Assembly: GCA_025667525.1 (NCBI GenBank)
Contig: JANFOE010000190.1
Span: 1,118,501 to 1,182,500 of the forward strand
Direction: 5' to 3'
DNA length: 64,000 nucleotides
DNA from: Glebionis coronaria
Lineage: Eukaryota > Streptophyta > Magnoliopsida > Asterales > Asteraceae
Shown: piece by piece, positions 45,375 to 58,157 of the stretch
How the letters are laid out: each line of letters begins with the position of its first letter
How positions within the stretch are numbered: position 1 is the stretch's first letter
Translations under genes and position numbers: made by a program
The notes under the pieces: model-generated
Told to the model about the DNA's origin: nothing
The model's input: only the letters and a program-made list of their open reading frames with translations
The model's database searches: none

Positions 45375-46070
45375 AGAAGATTCTTTTTGGTGTTTTTAAC
45401 TTTTTCAATTTTTTTGTGGATTTTTGATTGTTTTTACTTTTTTTGGATTTTGGAATTGTATTAAGTAGACAAAAATCTATAAATCTCCTCCTTAATCAAA
45501 TCTCTTGATTAAAGAAGCCTCAAGGAATGAAAACAATCATGTGAAGTGAACGCTTTCGATGACTTTATAACGTTGGTGGAACACCAAAATGTTCAAGAGG
45601 CTTTAATCAAATAAAACCAAGAAAGTATATATGATACTTAATAATACTTTGGGCGGCAAAACCCTCGATTAGCTCTCAAAATCAAATACTCACAAGCAAG
45701 CGGGGAAACGAGGCGGCGCGAAGCACTTAAGAGCCTTTTCCTTAGGATATATTTTATAATATCCGCCTTATACCCACCTTATAGTTTGTATTTTTCAAAA
45801 TCGAGCTTCTCGAAAGTATTTATCTATTTTTGCCTTTTTTTCTTTGGTTTGAGATTCGAATACAATGATTGGGTAATGACCTCCCAAGTCAAGGTTGTGA
45901 TTTCTCACGTATTTGGAGTACTTGTGAATTTATTGTTCTACGTATACAATATAGTAATAGTATTCACAAAAAAACGAAAACCGATAATATGTATTAGTAG
46001 AGTGCTACTAATACAATTAGCTATTATGGCTATATAAAAATAACAATTGTTCAAATCAAAACACAACACG
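45375..46070 (-). other. Leader of element E
   Basis: About 700 bp between PBS and gag on the minus strand. AT-rich. No support for a gene. Confidence 0.6.
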
Positions 46071-46090
46071 CCTCCCCGGCAGCGGCGCCA
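46071..46090 (-). other. Primer binding site of element E (tRNA-Asp type)
   Basis: On the minus strand TGGCGCCGCTGCCGGGGAGG begins 3 bp after the LTR. This is the Athila/Tat type PBS. Confidence 0.85.
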
Positions 46091-47274
46091 TTTTGATTGT
46101 AGATTTTTTGCACACCTTTAGGAAAAGGAGGCAAAATAGGGCAAGCGTTAAGTGTCGGTTTAGGAAAACCAAGCACTAATGACCAATGAGAAGTTCGTTT
46201 CCCAAGGAGGCTTGTGTGTTGTGTTAATGAAATGATTAACTTTGTGATTATATTGTTATGAGAAAAGAAAATAGAAATGGGATAATATGAGAATGACGGT
46301 TACGATGACGATTTGCACTAAGACGAAAGAGTCGTTCACGTAAAACCGTAAAAAGCACCAAATTAAAAATTTTATCCTAAAAATTGCAAACAAATCCTAA
46401 ATAATGTATAAAGAGTTTACAAAAAATCAAAATCACTCAAACCTTTTAATTAATTAAATAATGATTTTTAATGCTAATTAAAGCCCTAAAGATCAGTTTA
46501 ATTACCAAAACGCCCAAAATGAGTTTTATCACTTTGTAAACCTCTAAAACAACCTAACTTAATTTAAAACTATTTTTGAAAATTTTAAAATTAATAAAAA
46601 ATATTTTAAAACAATTAAAAACTATTAAAACTTAAAATAATTATAAAAATAAATCTAAGGACAATGAAAATATTCTAAAAGTTGCAAAACTCCTAACTTT
46701 ATGTATTTGAACTAGGAAAAATAAAAATAGCAGAAAAAACTAACTTTTAATTTTTACTAATAAAATAATAATAAAATAATATAAAAAATTCAAAGTTTAT
46801 AAAAAAATTCTAAAAAATTACCAAAAATCTAGAAAAATGTAACTAAGACAAAAGTGCAAACAAAAGTTTCCAAAACCTTTATAATTTTATATTAATTTTT
46901 AAAGTTGATTAAAAAACCTAAAATCATATAAAATCAAAAATAAGTTAATTTGAAAACTTTTATAGATGTAAACCTCTAAAATACTACTAAAAACTTAAAA
47001 ACTATTTTTTCAGATTTTTAAAACACTTTTTCTTGTTTTTTATTTACTTTCTAAAATTAAAACTTAAAATAATCCTAATAAATTAATTACACACGTGAAA
47101 AATAAACTTTTTAAGCCAAAAAGTCTAAAACCTAATAAAGAACAAAGGAAAATTGCTAACTGGTGAAAAGCTAAAACAAATAAGCTGAAAACAGCTTATT
47201 ACTAAACTGCTTGCTTAAATAAGCCAAATACACAAACACCTTAAGTATTTAATGATGCAAAAGGTTACCAGTCA

Positions 47275-47352
47275 AAGACCCTAGGGCAGATGGTAAACGC
47301 GTTTGTATGTGAGAGGAGTGGCGCAGGTTCGAGTCCTGGCCACGTCCTTTTT
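47275..47352 (+). ncRNA. tRNA-like segment with A box, B box and T-run inside the LTR of element E
   Basis: TAGGGCAGATGG (about 47283-47294) resembles an A box and GGTTCGAGTCC (47326-47336) is a near-perfect B box, 30-40 bp apart as in a tRNA gene. CAGG/CCTG form a T-arm stem. A TTTTT run follows at about 47349. It could be a tRNA pseudogene or a SINE head. I cannot fold an intact cloverleaf, so I do not call a functional tRNA. Confidence 0.55.
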
Positions 47353-48480
47353 GTTAAAACCCCCCTTTTTTTATAAAACTTAAATCCAGTAACTTATACT
47401 ACTCCAAAAACACAGAAATGTACTAAAACGTGCCCAATTATGAGGAAAATGATACAGTAACAACAAAACCAAAAGCAGTTGTATCCGATATCTGATGAAA
47501 CAAAGAAAACTAAAAAACAAGTGACGTTCTCTGATGGACCAGAGAAGTCAATATGCTATGGGTGCCCTTTTTGGGCTAGATCTTGATGGTTTGTTGGTTG
47601 TTTTGGCAAGACAAGGCACCCCACAACCAGTTGGGTTGTGGGGAGTCACAATGAGCAAGGAAACACCAAGTTAACACACAAAATCACATATACATGGCAA
47701 ACCAAGTAGCTGAAAAACAGAAACAAGCCTAAGGGCAGTCTTACTGATGCAATTGACCTATGGTTGAGATTTAATAGACTCAAACTTGCATAAATCCAAT
47801 CCAAATCACATGAAAACTGAACACAATCCTAGTTTGACCCAAATCCTATCAAAGTGCAAAGATCGAATGAAAGATTGAGCTAAAATCTAGGCAGTTAAAG
47901 GCATAATGAATTTTATCAAGTTTAAGCAACAATAAGAACATTCAAATACCATGAAACCTAACCAAACTCCCAACCAATGATGAAAATATATAATCACAGA
48001 TAAATCAAGTGTGTTTAGGCAACTTTCAAGCAAAAATTGTGTCACCAATTTCAGTTAAATCCTAGTCCCAAGCACCCCTTAGTTTTCTGATTATAACAAT
48101 TAGCAAAGTGACTAAGCACAAACCTATCCAATCTGATTTTTAACAAACCTAGCATGCATTTAGAACCAAATGAAACCTAATCAACCAAGAAAAACTACAA
48201 TCCAACAAGGCATACTCAATCATCATACAAAGGCACGAAAATTATCATATAAACTAGCCAATGAATTCAAGCTTCATACCAGAGCTTAATGCTTTCCAAA
48301 AGGCTGTTTAAGAAGCTTATGTGAGCTTATGAATGAGTAGAGGATCCCTGTTGGTAGGTCTACAGCAGACCTAGGGATTTCAATATCTTCAAAAGAGAGA
48401 TTGAAAGAAATGAATGAATGATGGAACTTGCTTCTTGTTTGATTCCTGCACAATACCACAAGACCAAATAAAAGCTTCAA

Positions 48481-48521
48481 GTATCAAAGGCTACAAGCTT
48501 TTGGCTTGTAGCTTTTGATAC
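48481..48521. repeat. 18-bp inverted repeat in the LTR of element E
   Basis: The arms 48481-48498 and 48504-48521 pair at 17 of 18 positions, with one G-T, around a TTTTG loop. The copy in the other LTR (about 38610-38653) has lost pairs. Confidence 0.75.
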
Positions 48522-50050
48522 AGTAAGTGTTAACAACAAATGGGACAAGATAACAAAAAGGTTTTTACCTCACAACACTTTCTACCCAGGGACTATACCC
48601 ACTGAATCTTGATATCTCCAAGATATCAAGGTTCTATGGTCATATGAGAGCCCAAGTAAACAGCTTATGTGGCCTTTGAACCTTCTTGCTAAACTAGAAA
48701 ACGAATTTTTAAAACTTTAAAATGCCTTTTTGAAAACTCATTCAACAAAGTACTTCAACAATCAATTTGGAACTCAGTCTTTCACACAAGCCAATAAAAT
48801 TTTAACTATAACTGAAAAGGAATTATATTTTCTCCTAAAAACACCAACTTTCATTCAAGAAAAACAGATTACAAGGCTTTGTAAAAAAACTGGAACAAGA
48901 GGAAAATGAGACACAAGTCGTCTCATTTTATACTAGTCAAGAGAATTTTCTAGAATGCTGATTAAAATAATACAAATGCTACAAAAGCTAAACCCTAAAT
49001 CTCTTGAAAGTCCAAGAATGCCCTTGGTATTCAAAATTTAAATTTAATTCCAACATGCCTCATGTGATTGTCCTTGTTGTAACAGATGGAATCTTCAATA
49101 TTGGACGTTCAAAACACCTTTGGGAGCAAGTATAGCATGTGGGACGTTGATTTGGGTCAGGTTTTGGGGTTTGGGGGAAAGTGACGTTGCAGGGGTCATA
49201 TGGTGTGGTCTCATGATGAAAGTGATGGGTATTTTGGGGTGTGGGTTAGGATTAGGCTTAGGTTAATTAAGGATCTGGATGTGATCAAACAAAAACCCTT
49301 TGTTTTGTGTTTAATTGGGTCTGGGTTTAATTAGGGTTTAATGGGGATGAAAAGGGGGTTTAATCCGTTTTGGGTGGGATTAATTTTAAAATAAGTGTTA
49401 TGGAGGGAAGGTTTATAACTAATTTAAATAAATCAGTTATTTAAGTGGTGGGGTGTGACGTGGATGGTTGGGAGGATGGGATTGGTTACTGGGTGGTAGT
49501 GGGTGACGTGGAGGTGGATGATTGGTGGGGTTAAGTTTGGTGTCTGGTCAAAAGAAGCCCCTCTATTCCCCTTTTTTTGTCACTTCAGTTTAGAAACTTG
49601 TCAACGCCCCATTTCTTCACAACAACTTTCATCAACTTGCTGAAAATGGCCCAATATACTTTAAAACTTTGAATAAGGACTATTCATGCAATATTTGCAT
49701 TCTTCAAGGGCTAATAATGTCATGTCTTGAAACTTTAGGAACAAACTTGTAATAATTGAGGTTTACAAGGGTCTAAAGTGACAAGTCTTCAAAACGTGAG
49801 GGACCAATCTTCAAAACTTCAAGGATCGTTCTTGGAAAATCATTACTTGTGCTTGGTTCATTGTGCGGCTTCGTTTCCCGTGTTCGTTTTTGCATGATTC
49901 TTGTGATCTTTTGTCATTTCCTCAATACCCGTACCTAAAATACACAAGCAACAAATACAAGCATATATTTGGGTATTTTCATGATATTTAATGTATTTTA
50001 AGCCCAATTTGGACGATGAGACTATGTATAAAAGCAGTCTCATCACAGAT

Positions 50051-53000
50051 CGACCTTATTCTTCACAACCAATTCACTTACTCAATCATATAGGCGCAAC
50101 CAACTCTTACTGGTAACTTCATCAATGCTCCCATTAAATATGAATCAAAAACTAGATTCAAAACCACCAAATACGGATAACGAAATTGAACCCACGGATA
50201 GCCAACAGAATTTCACCTACACACAATACAATGAATCACAATCACGAGACTCCAAAAGAAACTCCAACATAAAATATGTATGAATACAAAACGAACCACG
50301 ACAACGAACTAGTGACATGAGAAACACCCAACAAATGGAAATTTGTACAAAATTTAACCTTTATTTTAAAGATGGTCTCTCAAAAACTGTAAAAATCAGT
50401 GTTGATCATATAAAAAAATCTATATAACATTTTATTTTAAGACAAAATTTAGTTACTTAACCTTTACTTTATGAAGTACCCATAAAAATCATTTTATCTC
50501 TATTCTTATTACAAAGTAGGTTTTCCATAAGTTATCATTTGGAAGAGTCGTGAGACTCAAAACGAAGACATCATTATCTCAAAAGAACTTCCAAAATACC
50601 ATAAGGATTCTAATACCAAAATACCATCTGAAAACAAACAAGTGATATAAAGACTCGACAAAAACGTTATGAATTGATAAGTTATAAAGACTCATCCATA
50701 CTATCGCTCAAGGACCCAAACCAAGAAGTATCAACACTTCTCAAAAAAGCCAAATCGAAACGCATGATGGGTAACATAGGACTTCAAACTGTCATGATAT
50801 AAACAAGGAACTCTAACACGAGAGTTGAGTATCGCAGCGAACAACGGATTAACGAACCAACTTAAAACTCACCATGACAGTCACGATAGGTATTCACGAT
50901 ATCTACTAGGATATTTAGATAAGGGAGAAACTTACTATCTACACAACAATCTATAACACCTCCACACGAAATCCCACATACATATGCGTATACGTACCAT
51001 CAAAATCAATCAACCATGCAATCAAAACCAATCCAGGTAATCATACTTGCAAGTCCACTTGTGTTGTGGCACATGTATAATTATGTTGGCCACCATATTT
51101 ATATATGTCCCCTTTCACGTATGTACTCCCTCTTATGACGACATTTCTTGATATTAACGCATCATGCATCACATAACACATAAATCAACCAATAAACCAC
51201 AAAGCAACCATCATATAACTCAAATATAGATCTAGTAAAAATATCACTTTTTCTGTAAACCTAAATTATGATTAAGTTTTCTTGGAGTTTTGTTATTATG
51301 GGTTTTAAGTTGGTTCATGGACCAAAGCCCATCTCTTCCTTTTCTCTTGTCTTAGCTGCGGCACATAGGGAGCCCACGGGAAACCCGTAGTTTTCCCGAG
51401 CTAACTTATTTACGTGTACGTTCATGTTTAATTATCGTGACTTTTACATGTCGTGTACTTAACACATTTATAATATATACGAAATTACATGTTATTAAAT
51501 ATCGTGTTACGTGAATTATATTATAAATGTAAAGTTTAAATTTTATCGTATTTTTGGATGTTCACTATTCATGTGCATTGTTCATGGTATTTTAAATGAG
51601 GGTTTTACATATCTTGTACTTCTCTATGCGGAAGTCTACCTTACATCGAGAGGTAATCCATTGAATCATTTAGAAACACTTCAAGGCATTCACATATCAC
51701 AAGGACATCGCATGTCTTCAGCTCATCTACATTGGTACTCTCGAAAGACCTCCATTCTCACTAATTTATCTTCTACGAACTTCAATTACTTTTCCATCTT
51801 CCCATAGCGTCCTATTAACCCCACATGGCATTCCAAATCGACCTTATTCTTCACAACCAATTCCCTAACTCAATCATATAGGCGCAACCCCCAACTCTTA
51901 CTGGTAACTTCATCAATGCGCCCATTAAATATGAATCCAAAACTAGATTCAAACCCACCAAATACGGATAACGAAACTGAACCCACGGATAACCAACATA
52001 ATTTCACCTGACACAATACAATGAATCACAATCACGAGACTCCAAAAGAAACTCCAACATAAAATATGTATGAATACAAAACGAACCACGACAACGAACT
52101 AGTGACATAAGAAACACCCAACGAATGGAAAATTTGTACAAAATTTAACCTTTATTTTTAAGATGGTCTCTCAAAAACTGTAAAAATCAGTGTTGATCAT
52201 ATAAAAAAATTTATATAACATTTTATTTTAAGACAAAATTTAGTTACTTAACCCTTACTTTATGAAGTACCCATAAAAATCATTTTATCTCTATTCTTAT
52301 TACAAAGTAGGTTTTCCGTAAGTTATCATTTGGAAGAGTCGTGAGACTCAAAACGAAGACATCATTATCTCAAAAGAACTTCCAAAATACCATAAGGATT
52401 CTAATACCAAAATACCATATGAAAACAAACAAGTGATATAAAGACTCGACAAAAACATTATGAATTGATAAGTTATAAAGACTCATCCATACTATCGCTC
52501 AAGGAAACCAAACAAAAAAGTATAAACACTTCTCAAAAAAGCCAAATCGAAACGCATGATGGGTAACATAGGACTTCAAACTATCATGATATAAACAAGG
52601 AACTCTAACACGAGAGTTGAGTATCTCAGCGAACAACGGATTAACGAACCAACTTAAAACTTACCATGACAGTCACGATAGGTATTCACGATATCTACTA
52701 GGATATTTAGATAAGGGAGAAACTTACTATCTACACAACAATCTATAACACCTCCACACGAAATCCCACATACATATGCGTATACATACCATCAAAATCA
52801 ATCAACCATGCAATTAAAACCAATCCAGGTAATCATACTTGCAAGTCCACTTGTGTTGTGGCACATGTATAATTATGTTGGCCACCATAATTATATATGT
52901 CCCCTTTCACGTATGTACTCTCTCTTATGACGACATTTCTTGATATTAACGCATCATGCATCACATAACACATAAATCAACCAATAAACCACAAAGCAAC

Positions 53001-54709
53001 CATCATATAACTCAAATATAGATCTAGTAAAAATATCACTTTTTCTGTAAACCTAAATTATGATTAAGTTTTCTTGGAGTTTTGTTATTATGGGTTTTAA
53101 GTTGGTTCATGGGCCAAAGCCCATCTCTTCCTTTTCTCTTGTCTTAGCCGCGGCACATAGGGAGCCCACGGGAAACCCGTAGTTTTCCCGAGCAAACTTA
53201 TTTACGTGTACGTTCATGTTTAATTATCGTGACTTTTATATGTCGTGTACTTAACACATTTATAATATATACGAAATTACATGTTATTAAATATCGTGTT
53301 ACGTGAATTATATTATAAATGTAAAGTTTAAATTTTACCGTATTTTTGGATGTTCATTGTTCATGTGCATTGTTCATGGTATTTTAAATGCGGTTTTACA
53401 TATCTTGTACTTCTCTATGCGGAAGTCTACCTTACATCGAGAGGTAATCCATTGAATCATTTAGAAACACTTCAAGGCATTCACATATCACAAGGACATC
53501 GCATGTCTTCAGCTCATCTACATTGGTACTCTCGAAAGACCTCCATTCTCACTAATTTATCTTCTACGAACTTCAATTACTTTTCCATCTTCCCATAGCG
53601 TCCTATAAACCCCACATGGCATTCCAGATCGACCTTATTCTTCACAACCAATACACTAACTCAATCATATAGGCTCAACCAACTCTTACTGGTAACTTCA
53701 TCAATGCGCCCATTAAATATGAATCCAAAACCAGATTCAAAACCACCAAATACGGATAAAGAAATTGAACCCACGGATAACCAACATAATTTCACCTGCA
53801 CACAATACAATGAATCACAATCACGAGACTCCAAAAGAAACTCTAACATAAAATATGTATGAATACAAAACGAACCACGACAACAAACTAGTGACATAAG
53901 AAACACCTAACGAATGGAAAATTTGTACAAAATTTAACCTTTATTTTAAAGATGGTCTCTCAAAAACTGTAAAAATCAGTGTTGATCATATAAAAAAATT
54001 TATATAACATTTTATTTTAAGACAAAATTTAGTTACTTAACCCTTACTTTATGAAGTACCCATAAAAATCATTTTATCTCTATTCTTATTACAAAGTAGG
54101 TTTTACAAAAGTTATCATTTGGAAGAGTCGTGAGACTCAAAACGAAGACATCATTATCTCAAAAGAACTTCCAAAATACCATAAGGATTCTAATACCAAA
54201 ATACCATCTGAAAACAAACAAGTGATATAAAGACTCGACAAAAACGTTGTGTAGATAGTAAGTTATAAAGACTCATCCATACTATCGCTCAAGGAACCCA
54301 AACCAAAAGTATCAACACTTCTCAAAAAAGCCAAATCGAAACGCATGATGGGTAACATAGGACTTCAAACTATCATGATATAAACAAGGAACTCTAACAC
54401 GAGAGTTGAGTATCTCAGCGAATAAAGGATTAACGAACCAACTTAAAACTCATCATGACAGTCACGATAGGTATTCACGATATCTACTAGGATATTTAGA
54501 TAAGGGAGAAACTTACTATCTACACAACAATCTATAACACCTCCACACGAAATCCCACATACATATGCGTATACGTACCATCAAAATCAATCAACCATGC
54601 AATCAAAACCAATCCAGGTAATCATACTTGCAAGTCCACTTGTGTTGTTGCACATGTATAATTATGTTGGCCATCATAATTATATATGTCCCCTTTCATG
54701 TATGTACTC
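50051..54709. repeat. Tandem array, 1.79-kb period, right part
   Basis: The rest of unit 2 is 50051-51253, unit 3 is 51254-53045, and unit 4 is 53046-54709, cut by element F. Unit lengths are 1789, 1787 (rejoined) and 1792 bp. Copies differ by scattered substitutions and small indels. No gene is seen. Confidence 0.9.
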
Positions 54710-57700
54710 TGTGACAATCCGTCAATTTATGGTTGATATTTTATTCTCAATATTTATTTGAAAACATTATTTTAATGTTATATTATGAACTCACTTATTT
54801 TTGGGAAGAAAATTTGGATTTACGTCTTGAAGTAGCATCGACTACGTCTAAACCGGAGGATTCTACGTTACGTGCTTACGTTTACATACACCGTTTTGGT
54901 GACAGTCCGACATTTCAGGAAATAAATTTATCCGTGAATATTATTTTGGGATTATAAATTTGTGTTGGTTCATAAACTCACAAATTTACGAGAAGAGATT
55001 AGGACTTACGATTATAATTTAACGTCCTTTACGACTAAACCGGAAACCTTAGGATTACGTATTTACGTTTTTGAACTCCGTTTTTGATGAGACAATTTTT
55101 ATTAGATTTGTTTTGAGCCGTTGATTCATAATTTATAAAAACATTTTTCGTAAAACGACCCGAGGGCACGCAAATCGAGAAAACTAGAATCAAGGAATAC
55201 CCGTAAATTAGTGGGATGAGACAAGTATACACTTGTCTCACCCCACTATATGGGAAGGCTACAAAGACACCACATCATAAGATGTGGCAAACTTGTAGCT
55301 AACAAGCTAACACTTGTTAGCTAAAGCTTAACAAGTAAGCTACACATACCTCCAAACCACAAAACCACTTCACTAAACCATTTCTCCATTTCTATCCCTA
55401 CAAACCACCACAACTTTCTCTCTTTTCTCCCCAAAATTCGTCCCATATTCATCAATAAACACCCTCATTTGATCAATTTTAACCATGAAATCATGTGTTA
55501 TTCACACATATGATGAAGCCCTTTTAAAGCTCTATAGATTGGTGGTGATTCTAACATCTAGAAAGAAGTTTTCAAAGGAGTCAAGGGCTGATTTTCCACA
55601 AGATGATTCATGAAGATAGGTGATCTTGAAGTTGATAATGGTATATCACAAGTTTTGCCATCAAAATCCAAGCCTTGTTCATCAACCTCACATTTTCATC
55701 ACTATGGTGGTATAAGGATCATTCTTCCCATCCTTCTTTTTATTTTGATTATGTAATCATGTATTTTCTTTCCTATTGTATATTTATATGATGATAAAAG
55801 TATTGTGTGGAGATTTGGTGTTGATAAACATGGGTAAAAAGATGAAAAACTATATGTAAAAATGGTTAATCTTGCTTAATTTAGTAGGCTGTATAAAAAC
55901 AGTAAATAACCATATGATGAACTGATAAAATGGTATAGATGAATTGATATACAGTGAGTATTGAGACTTGTACACATGTGAGAGTTGGCCATGCAATGGA
56001 ATCATAAAAATGAGTGAGATATGATCAAAACAAGTTTAGAGTGCAAATCTGAGTACACTGTTTTGGACGAATTTTATAAAATACTTAAAGTTGATTCATC
56101 AGTAGATATAAAGGAATAAAATGAAGCACATATCATGTAGTTTCTGTGATAAAAATTTGAGGTTTTATCTCCATGTAGAACTCTAGATATGATCATTTTA
56201 GTAAACTAGATTTTTAGGACTGATTTTGTGAAATTAATGTTTAATATTATTATATAAGCACTCAAATAAATAAAGTATAAAATGTGAACTAAAACCCACT
56301 AACTTATATATTACATTTATATAAGTATGTACAATGATAAATAAATGAGACATTATATAAAAATGGTAGTTTGGTAAGTTTTATAAGTTATAAAAACTAT
56401 ATACTAAGTTTTACGTCTTTTCGGCTAAAACCGAAAGATTAACGTTTTTGTTAAATAAAACTTAGACGGTTGGACCCGTCTAATGTAAACTTTTATAAAC
56501 TCACATACTGATATATAAACATATATAACAAGTAAAAACTGATAAAACCCGAGCTTTACAGCATATAGACATTAACGGGCCAAAGTAGCCTTAATGGACA
56601 ATAAACCCGACTAATTTGGTAAAACACTTATAAACTTATTTATTGGGCTTAACCCATTTGGGCCCAACATATAAAGTATAATACTGATAATAAAAGTATA
56701 ATTGGGCTAATGAATAGTATTGGGCTTGTAATAGGCCCATTGGGCTTTAAAATGTAAACAAGTTGAACTAGTGTAACTAGTCTTGAAAATTACCAACACA
56801 TAAACACTATAATGAATGAGTAAAGATGTATAAACCCACTTGATCATCATCATATATATAAAATCATCATATGTATACATAATTATTATTTTAATAAAGT
56901 CATTGGACAAGAGTCTAAGACGAGTATTATTTGTCTAGGTTTCCGTGATTGAAGCACGTACCGTACATCCGAATCGCCGATAACCGCCTTCCCACATCAA
57001 CGTGAGTTCATAGCCTCGCACTCTTTTAAATGTTTTTATGAAATGTTTTAATAACCCGCGAGGGAGATAACATGTTAGTTTTGATAAAATAGGACATCAT
57101 TTGTCCCGATTGTCTGTTTATTGATTTGGACTCGAATGATTGTATGACCCGATGAATGATTAAATGACCCGATAGATGAAATGAGATGGATTATTAAAGT
57201 TAGGTTATGTCACTAAAAGTCCCATTAGCATGAATTGTGAACTACCGGGATTTGGTAGACGCTTATGCATATAATAGTACTATTTGGGGACGATCACCCC
57301 AGTTCGCGCCTTGATGGTTGATCCCCGTCGTGCCACATTGATTGGTAAGCGAATTTATGTATGAGAATATTTACACAAGCGTGATTATTGTGACGGCACG
57401 CTAAGTTAGATGGGCAAATGAGTTTCGGGCTAGCTACCCGTTGTTGGTTATAGTAAGGTAACAATGTCATGCGGCTTATAATAATCCAATTAACGAAATA
57501 CTGGTTTATGCATTGAATTACAATATATTGCCTGACTAGTAATACGGGGTCTTATTATTGATATTATGTTCGTGTTTTGGTTTTATATAACCATATTCAT
57601 ATAACGGTTTTTATTTAATCTATACAACGTTATAAAACGTACTGTATGATGTTTTTACGACATTGGTTCGTATAATGGTTTTGAAGGCAACAGCCTATAT

Positions 57701-58142
57701 TATGATTTTTGATAAGAATTTGAATAAAATGACTTTGGCTATTTTATGGCCTATTACAAAGATTTGTACAAAATGATTTTCGGTAATAATTTTATACCGA
57801 TGTTATATTGATGGATTTCATTAAACTCTATGAATTCACTCGGCGTTATCGCTGACCTTTTCTTTTAACATGTTTTATCTCAGGTACTTGAAGGTAATTC
57901 TCGGGAAGACAACAAGAATTCATGACGCGCACTTAAATAATAATTTCCATTCAAATGCTTTGTAAAACCTGTATAAAATACAATGACTTGGGACCTATGT
58001 AAACTTGATATTTATGAATGGAAATGCTTTATTATTAAATGACGCGATTTTTAAGTGTTGTCTATGATGTGAGTAATGTGCTATCCCGTAACACCAACGA
58101 GTCTTCTTCTGTATTGAGTTGTATAAATTTGGGGGTGTTACA
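54710..58142 (+). repeat. 5' LTR of element F
   Basis: 3433 bp, starts TGTGACAATC, ends GGGTGTTACA. AT-rich. No gene is supported. Short ORFs (54733-54957 and others) recur in the 3' LTR and are not recognisable. Confidence 0.85.
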
Positions 58143-58145
58143 GTT

Positions 58146-58157
58146 TGGTACCAGAGC
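58146..58157 (+). other. Primer binding site of element F
   Basis: TGGTACCAGAGC is 3 bp after the LTR. It differs by one base from the initiator tRNA-Met complement seen in element C. Confidence 0.7.

Larger units (their letters stand above)
36395..50045 (-). mobile_element. Athila-like Gypsy element (E), minus strand, no RT or integrase
   Basis: It is 13,651 bp with long LTRs, a PBS to tRNA-Asp (46071-46090), a decayed gag and a protease. Between protease and PPT there are only 2.4 kb, with no RT, RNase H or integrase motif in either strand. It is a terminal-repeat element with Gag only, dependent on a helper. Confidence 0.9.
46094..50045 (-). repeat. 5' LTR of element E (minus strand)
   Basis: 3952 bp, the longer copy. 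It has a tRNA-like segment (47275-47352), a strong hairpin (48481-48521) and the inverted repeat at 48608-48630 that matches 38738-38760. Confidence 0.9.

Noticed and set aside
47275..47352. Functional tRNA gene
   Set aside because: A and B boxes are present, but I could not pair an acceptor stem or a proper anticodon arm.
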